64,000 bases of DNA from an uncultured Collinsella sp. (lineage in GTDB: Bacteria; Actinomycetota; Coriobacteriia; Coriobacteriales; Coriobacteriaceae): the NCBI GenBank assembly GCA_938005465.1, contig CALLNU010000034.1:129675-193674 (forward strand). The letters run 5' to 3'. Position numbers and translations under genes: made by a program. A model generated the notes under the pieces. That model had not been told where the DNA came from. It did not search any database and saw nothing but the letters and a program-made list of their open reading frames with translations. This document shows positions 60,012-64,000 of this stretch, in pieces; position 1 is the stretch's first letter; each line of letters opens with the position of its first letter.

Positions 60012-62780
60012 CTACAGCAGCTCGCCGTGGCGGGCGATGTAGCGGCGCTTTGCTAGTTGGGTGAGCGCGATGTAGGCGGTAACGATGCCGATGAGCAGCG
60101 CGAAAAAGCTCGCGGGCAGCGCCATGAGGCCGAGCGCATCGGCGATGGGGCTTGCCGGCAGCCAGGTGACGAGCGCCAGACCCAGCACGGTGAGAGCGCA
60201 CAGCGCGGGCGCGGCGTGGTCGCGCAGACTCGGCAGGCGCGGGGAGCGCAGCATGTGGATTACGAGTGTCTGCGACCACATGGACTCAACGAACCAGCCG
60301 CTCTGGAAGAGTGCTGCAAAGGCCGTCATGCCTGCGACGTTGCCCGCGGCGGCAAGCTCGGACCAGCTCGCGCCCACGGCGGCGGGGCATACCACAAAGA
60401 AGAGCGCGGCAAAGGTTGCAATGTCAAACAGCGAGCTCACGGGGCCCAGCTCAAGCATAAAGCCCTTGATGGACGCGGCATCCCAGGCGCGCGGGCGGGC
60501 GGTCCAAGTGTCATCGACGGTGTCCCACGGCAGCGCGATGCACACGATCTCGTAGACCAGCGACAGCAGCACCAGCTGCAGGGCGCTCATGGGCAAAAAC
60601 GGCAAGAACAGGCTCGCGACGGTCACGGACAGCACGTTGCCAAAGTTGGAGCTCACCGTGGTCTTGAGGTACTTGAGCAGGTTGCCGTAGGTGCGGCGGC
60701 CTTCGATGATGCCGCGCTCGAGCACGCCCAGGTCCTTCTGGAGCAAGATGATATCGGCGGATTCCTTGGCGATGTCGACGGCTGAATCGACCGAGATGCC
60801 GCAATCGCTCGCACGCATGGCGGCGGCGTCGTTGATGCCGTCGCCCATAAAGCCCACGGTGTGACCGAGCAGCTCACGCATGACGCGCACCAGGCGCGCC
60901 TTCTGCAGCGGCGAGAGCTTGGCAAAGAGATGAGTTTTCTCAGCGCGCTCGGCAAGCTCGGCGTCATCGAGCGCATCGATCTCGGAGCCCAGCAAGACGT
61001 TGCTCGCGTCGATACCAATCTGTTCGCAGACGGTTGCAGCGACGCGATCGTTGTCGCCGGTCAGGACCTTGACCGCTACGCCCTTGGCCTCGAGGGTGGC
61101 GACGGCGCCCGCGGCACTTGCCTTGGGCGGATCGAGGAAGGCCAAAAAGCCCATCAGCACCATGTCGCACTCGTCGGCGATGCCAAACTCGCCCACGCAG
61201 CGCGGATTGGTCTTCTGCGCCACGGCAATTACGCGTAGGCCCTCGGCGTTAAGTCCGGCGATCTGCTTGCGAATCTGGGCGAGCTTCTCGTCGGTGAGCG
61301 GCTGAGCGATGCCGTTGACCTCGACAAAGGAGCAGATCTCGAGCATTTCCTCGGCAGCTCCCTTGGTAACCATCTGGGTTTTGCCTTGGGTGCCGGCGAC
61401 AACTACGCTCAGGCGGCGGCGTGAGAAATCGAAGGGCACCTCGTCGACCTTGGTATAGCGGTCGCGCAGGCTCTGGCCCAGCATGGAATCGGGCACGACG
61501 GTCGAGGGCGTCACGTCGGCACGGTCGATTACGGCCAGGTCGATAAGGTTCTTGAGGCCGGTCTGGAAGAAGCTGTTCAAAAATGCATGGCGCAGTACGC
61601 GTGCGTCCTCGTTGCCGTCGGTGTTGAGGTAGCGCTCGAGCACGATGCGGTCTTCGGTGAGGGTGCCGGTCTTGTCACAGCACAGGACGTCCATGGCACC
61701 CAGGTTTTGAATCGCCGGCAGGTCCTTGACGATAACCTGGCGACGGGCGAGGTCCTTGGCGCCCTGCGACAGGCTCGTGGTCACGATGACGGGAAGCATC
61801 TGCGGCGTGATGCCCACGGCCACGCTCGTGGCGAACAGCAGCGCGTCGATGACGTTGCCCTTGGTGGCGGCGTTGATGGCAAAGACGGCCGGCGCCATAA
61901 CGAGCATGAGGCGTATGAGCAACATGGAGACGCTCGAGACGCCGCGGTCAAACGCGCTCTTCTCGCCGCGCCCGTTGAGCATCTTGGCGATGCCGCCCAG
62001 GTAGGTGTCCGATCCGGTAGCGACGACAAGTGCCATGGCGCTGCCGTTTTGCACGGAGGTGCCGGTAAAGACGATGTTCTTGCAGGCAGAGAGCGGTAGC
62101 GCGGAGCTGTCGGCACCCTCGATAACCGTGGCGGCAGCGGTCTTCTCGACGGCCTCGCTTTCGCCCGTGAGCGCTGACTCGATCACAAACAGGTCGCGCG
62201 CGGTGATGATGCGGGCGTCCGCCGGTACCATATCGCCGGCAGAGAGGTGGATCACATCGCCGGGGACGAGCTCGTCGAAGGGGATCTCGAGACGCTCGTC
62301 GTCGCGCAGGGCGCAGCAGGTGTTGGAGACCAGGTCCTTGAGGGCCTCGGCTGCATTGCCGCTGCGGGCTTCCTGGATAAACTTCATGCCGCCCGATACC
62401 AGCAGCATGATGCCGATGACGATGACCGTGGAAGGGTCGCGCTGCGGCTCGGGCACGGCGAGCACGTCGATGTAGAGCGAGACCAGCGCGAGCGCGGCGA
62501 GGATGCCGGCGAAGGGATCGATGAACGCGTCGGCGATGCGGCGGGCGAGCGTTTTGGTCGGCGCCTCGATGGTGTTGGGCCCGGTGGCGTCTAGGCGCTC
62601 GGCGGCGTGCTCGGCAGTGAGCCCGTCGGCCGTGGTGTCGAGCAGCACGAGGGCGTCCTCGGCGCTATGGGTGGCGGCGAATATGGTGTTCTTTGACAGG
62701 CCGGCGTGAGCGGCGGGGCGCGCCGTGCGGCGGCGCTTGGAGATGGCTTCGAGTACCGTGGCGGTTTTGAGCATCAGCAT
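60012..62780 (-). CDS. mgtA: Magnesium-translocating P-type ATPase (MgtA/MgtB family)
   Basis: A 922-residue P3B-type ATPase, the usual size. It shows the actuator motif LTGES, the phosphorylation site CCDKTGTLTEDRI, the hinge MGDGINDAAAM, GITPQMLPVIVTTSLSQGAK in the metal-binding helix region, and ten predicted spans ending with FQSGWFVESMWSQTLVIHM. It imports Mg2+ using ATP, typically under Mg2+ limitation. AAGGAGG lies five bases before the ATG. With the MgtE-like/NRAMP pair and the CNNM protein it is the third magnesium-related locus of the window. The 5' region to 63.2 kb shows no clear Mg2+ riboswitch. Confidence 0.93.
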   Translation of the reverse strand: MLMLKTATVLEAISKRRRTARPAAHAGLSKNTIFAATHSAEDALVLLDTTADGLTAEHAAERLDATGPNTIEAPTKTLARRIADAFIDPFAGILAALALVSLYIDVLAVPEPQRDPSTVIVIGIMLLVSGGMKFIQEARSGNAAEALKDLVSNTCCALRDDERLEIPFDELVPGDVIHLSAGDMVPADARIITARDLFVIESALTGESEAVEKTAAATVIEGADSSALPLSACKNIVFTGTSVQNGSAMALVVATGSDTYLGGIAKMLNGRGEKSAFDRGVSSVSMLLIRLMLVMAPAVFAINAATKGNVIDALLFATSVAVGITPQMLPVIVTTSLSQGAKDLARRQVIVKDLPAIQNLGAMDVLCCDKTGTLTEDRIVLERYLNTDGNEDARVLRHAFLNSFFQTGLKNLIDLAVIDRADVTPSTVVPDSMLGQSLRDRYTKVDEVPFDFSRRRLSVVVAGTQGKTQMVTKGAAEEMLEICSFVEVNGIAQPLTDEKLAQIRKQIAGLNAEGLRVIAVAQKTNPRCVGEFGIADECDMVLMGFLAFLDPPKASAAGAVATLEAKGVAVKVLTGDNDRVAATVCEQIGIDASNVLLGSEIDALDDAELAERAEKTHLFAKLSPLQKARLVRVMRELLGHTVGFMGDGINDAAAMRASDCGISVDSAVDIAKESADIILLQKDLGVLERGIIEGRRTYGNLLKYLKTTVSSNFGNVLSVTVASLFLPFLPMSALQLVLLSLVYEIVCIALPWDTVDDTWTARPRAWDAASIKGFMLELGPVSSLFDIATFAALFFVVCPAAVGASWSELAAAGNVAGMTAFAALFQSGWFVESMWSQTLVIHMLRSPRLPSLRDHAAPALCALTVLGLALVTWLPASPIADALGLMALPASFFALLIGIVTAYIALTQLAKRRYIARHGELL

Positions 62781-63218
62781 AGGGTCCTCCTTGTTGAAGG
62801 GAGTTAGCGTACGTGTCGTATTTGCTTTAAAAAACCTAGATGTCGCTCACGTCATACTCGCGAACCACCACAAAGGGGACAGGCACCTTGGTGGTGGTTT
62901 TGACGATCAGTTCGTGGCGCTTATGCGTGTGCGGAATCCTCGCGGCGTGCCGAGGGCGACATGCAGGTTTTTCGACTATGACTGCCTTCCATGGCACACC
63001 TCCTTAAGGCCGGGCGCAGCGCGCTTTGGGTATCTCGTACCCGTTTCAATCCGCCCGTATTCTTGATGAGGGGGTTTGAAATGTCAACCCCCATTGTTCG
63101 GAAAACCATTCCCCCTGACAAAGCCTTTACAGAACGCCGCGGCCTCAAAGCGCGCCCGCATCGACGCTTCGCCTGCGCTAAACTGGAAGGCACGTACGCG
63201 ATTACGAGAGGAGCCCGC
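62781..63218. repeat. Intergenic region with a CCACCACAAAG hairpin
   Basis: AACCACCACAAAGG (62863) and CCTTGGTGGTGGTT (to 62899) form a hairpin around GGACAGGCA, related to the one at 56211-56255. Around 63069-63120 two GGGGG-containing stretches (GAGGGGGTTTGAAATG, GTCAACCCCC) can pair. No gene is supported here; the open frame running into pyrE from 62991 lacks a start signal. Confidence 0.5.
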
Positions 63219-63899
63219 ATGGAGGCTTACAAGCAAGAGTTCATCAAGTTCATGGTCGAGTCCGACGTTCTTAAGTTCGGCAGCTTTACGCTCAAGAGCG
63301 GCCGCCAGTCCCCGTTCTTTATGAACGCCGGCGCTTATGTGACGGGCTATCAGCTCAAGAAGCTGGGCGAGTATTACGCCCAGGCCATCCACGATAACTT
63401 TGGCGACGACTTTGACGTCCTGTTTGGGCCGGCCTACAAGGGTATTCCGCTGGCTGTCGTGACCGCCATTGCCTACCACGAGCTGTACGGCAAGGAGGTT
63501 AAGTACTGCTGCGACCGTAAGGAGGCCAAGGACCACGGTGCCGATAAGGGCAACCTGCTGGGTTATGAGCCCAAGGACGGCGACCGTGTGGTCATGGTCG
63601 AGGACGTTACCACCAGCGGCAAGTCCATCGACGAGACCTATCCCAAGGTCAAGGCTGCTGCCGATGTCGAGATCAAGGGCCTGATCGTGTCCCTCAACCG
63701 CATGGAGGTCGGCAAGGGCGGTGTGACCACCGCGCAGAAGGAGATCGAGGCCAAGTACGGTTTCCCCGTCGCGAGCATCGTCTCCATGGCCGAGGTCGTC
63801 GAGACCCTCTACAACCACGAGATCGACGGCAAGGTTGTCATCGACGACGAGCTCAAGACCGCCATCGACGCCTACTACGAGCAGTACGGAGCACGTTAG
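63219..63899 (+). CDS. pyrE: Orotate phosphoribosyltransferase
   Basis: I chose the ATG at 63219, six bases after GAGAGGAG. The 226-residue protein has FGSFTLKSGRQSPFFMNAG at the N-terminus, the flexible-loop sequence CCDRKEAKDHGADKGNLLG with the catalytic Lys, and the PRPP-binding motif VVMVEDVTTSGKS. It converts orotate and PRPP to OMP in pyrimidine synthesis. No other pyr genes are visible, so it stands apart from a pyr operon or leads one beyond the window. Its stop codon overlaps the end of a possible convergent gene. Confidence 0.95.
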   Translation: MEAYKQEFIKFMVESDVLKFGSFTLKSGRQSPFFMNAGAYVTGYQLKKLGEYYAQAIHDNFGDDFDVLFGPAYKGIPLAVVTAIAYHELYGKEVKYCCDRKEAKDHGADKGNLLGYEPKDGDRVVMVEDVTTSGKSIDETYPKVKAAADVEIKGLIVSLNRMEVGKGGVTTAQKEIEAKYGFPVASIVSMAEVVETLYNHEIDGKVVIDDELKTAIDAYYEQYGAR

Positions 63900-64000
63900 T
63901 TACGGCGTTTTACCAAACGCCGTAACTGCTCGACGCTGCGCGGGTCGCATTTGGACAATCTGACGTTCAACTTCAAGGGCGCGACCAGAAGGTCAGCGCC
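63896..64000 (-). CDS. Possible C-terminal end of a convergent gene, cut by the window edge
   Basis: On the reverse strand a frame without stops runs from the window edge to a TAA at 63896, giving LLVAPLKLNVRLSKCDPRSV and a basic end LRRLVKRRN. Codon use is ordinary for this genome. The end overlaps the pyrE stop and the hairpin at 63898-63926. Too short to identify. Confidence 0.3.
   Translation of the reverse strand, partial: GADLLVAPLKLNVRLSKCDPRSVEQLRRLVKRRN
63898..63926 (+). terminator. Hairpin at the end of pyrE
   Basis: AGTTACGGCGTTT and AAACGCCGTAACT form a perfect 13-base stem around TAC. There is no T-run outside, but TTT lies inside the stem. Confidence 0.6.

Noticed and set aside
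62991..63218. N-terminal extension of PyrE
   Set aside because: The 76 extra residues are unconserved in character, and GAGAGGAG stands right before the ATG at 63219.

Overview
The window looks like a chromosomal segment of a Coriobacteriia gut actinobacterium, most likely Collinsella. This is inferred from high GC, GC-rich third codon positions, a six-module Ech-type hydrogenase operon, LuxS, an NRAMP-related magnesium transporter of the kind described from Eggerthella, and very repeat-rich intergenic DNA. The species assignment is inference, not a database match.

Layout. Positions 1-4750 are accessory DNA at a tRNA integration site: two 42-bp copies of a tRNA 3' end (150-191 and 4709-4750) bracket a 4.5-kb element. 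It holds an HTH regulator, a small membrane protein, IS debris, a transposase/BspA chimera and a Schlafen/AlbA_2 protein under a perfect 31-bp palindrome. From 5.2 to 13.8 kb come a flavin/Fe-S oxidoreductase, an orphan transposase-like HTH protein and an Ech hydrogenase operon whose two membrane subunits are fused. From 13.9 to 22.5 kb a 2459-residue LPXTG surface protein (VWA domain plus about 13 pilin-type isopeptide repeats) is flanked on both sides by the same two long palindromes in mirror order.

From 22.5 to 31.6 kb lie a NarL-type two-component system, a divergent ABC-2 exporter and a MacB/FtsX-type ABC system. From 31.6 to 43.4 kb are a DUF362 ferredoxin, an alpha/beta hydrolase, a hemolysin-III protein, a CNNM/CorC protein, a stand-alone cyanophycin-synthetase-N-like protein, YtxH and PRC-barrel proteins, a polysaccharide-deacetylase-fold protein without its metal ligands, and an MgtE-like/NRAMP-related pair behind a structured leader.

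From 43.9 to 54.6 kb are an OatA-like acyltransferase, ribokinase, nucleoside hydrolase, a LacI regulator, and an operon of a fucose-isomerase-fold protein, a split transketolase and an FGGY kinase. The regulator gene and the operon share an operator-like sequence, so this is probably one sugar-catabolic regulon. The right part carries luxS, a DUF4867 protein, a 6-phospho-beta-glucosidase, a frameshifted membrane LuxR regulator behind a G9 tract, an MgtA-type Mg2+ ATPase and pyrE.

The most unusual general property is the number of separate palindromic or modular intergenic repeat families: 55-bp hairpins with an 80-81 bp period, 154/158-bp palindromes, GTAC-centred palindromes, GGGGAC/TTTAAG modules, GGGACGGGGC hairpins, CCACCACAAAG hairpins and a 200-bp inverted-repeat element.
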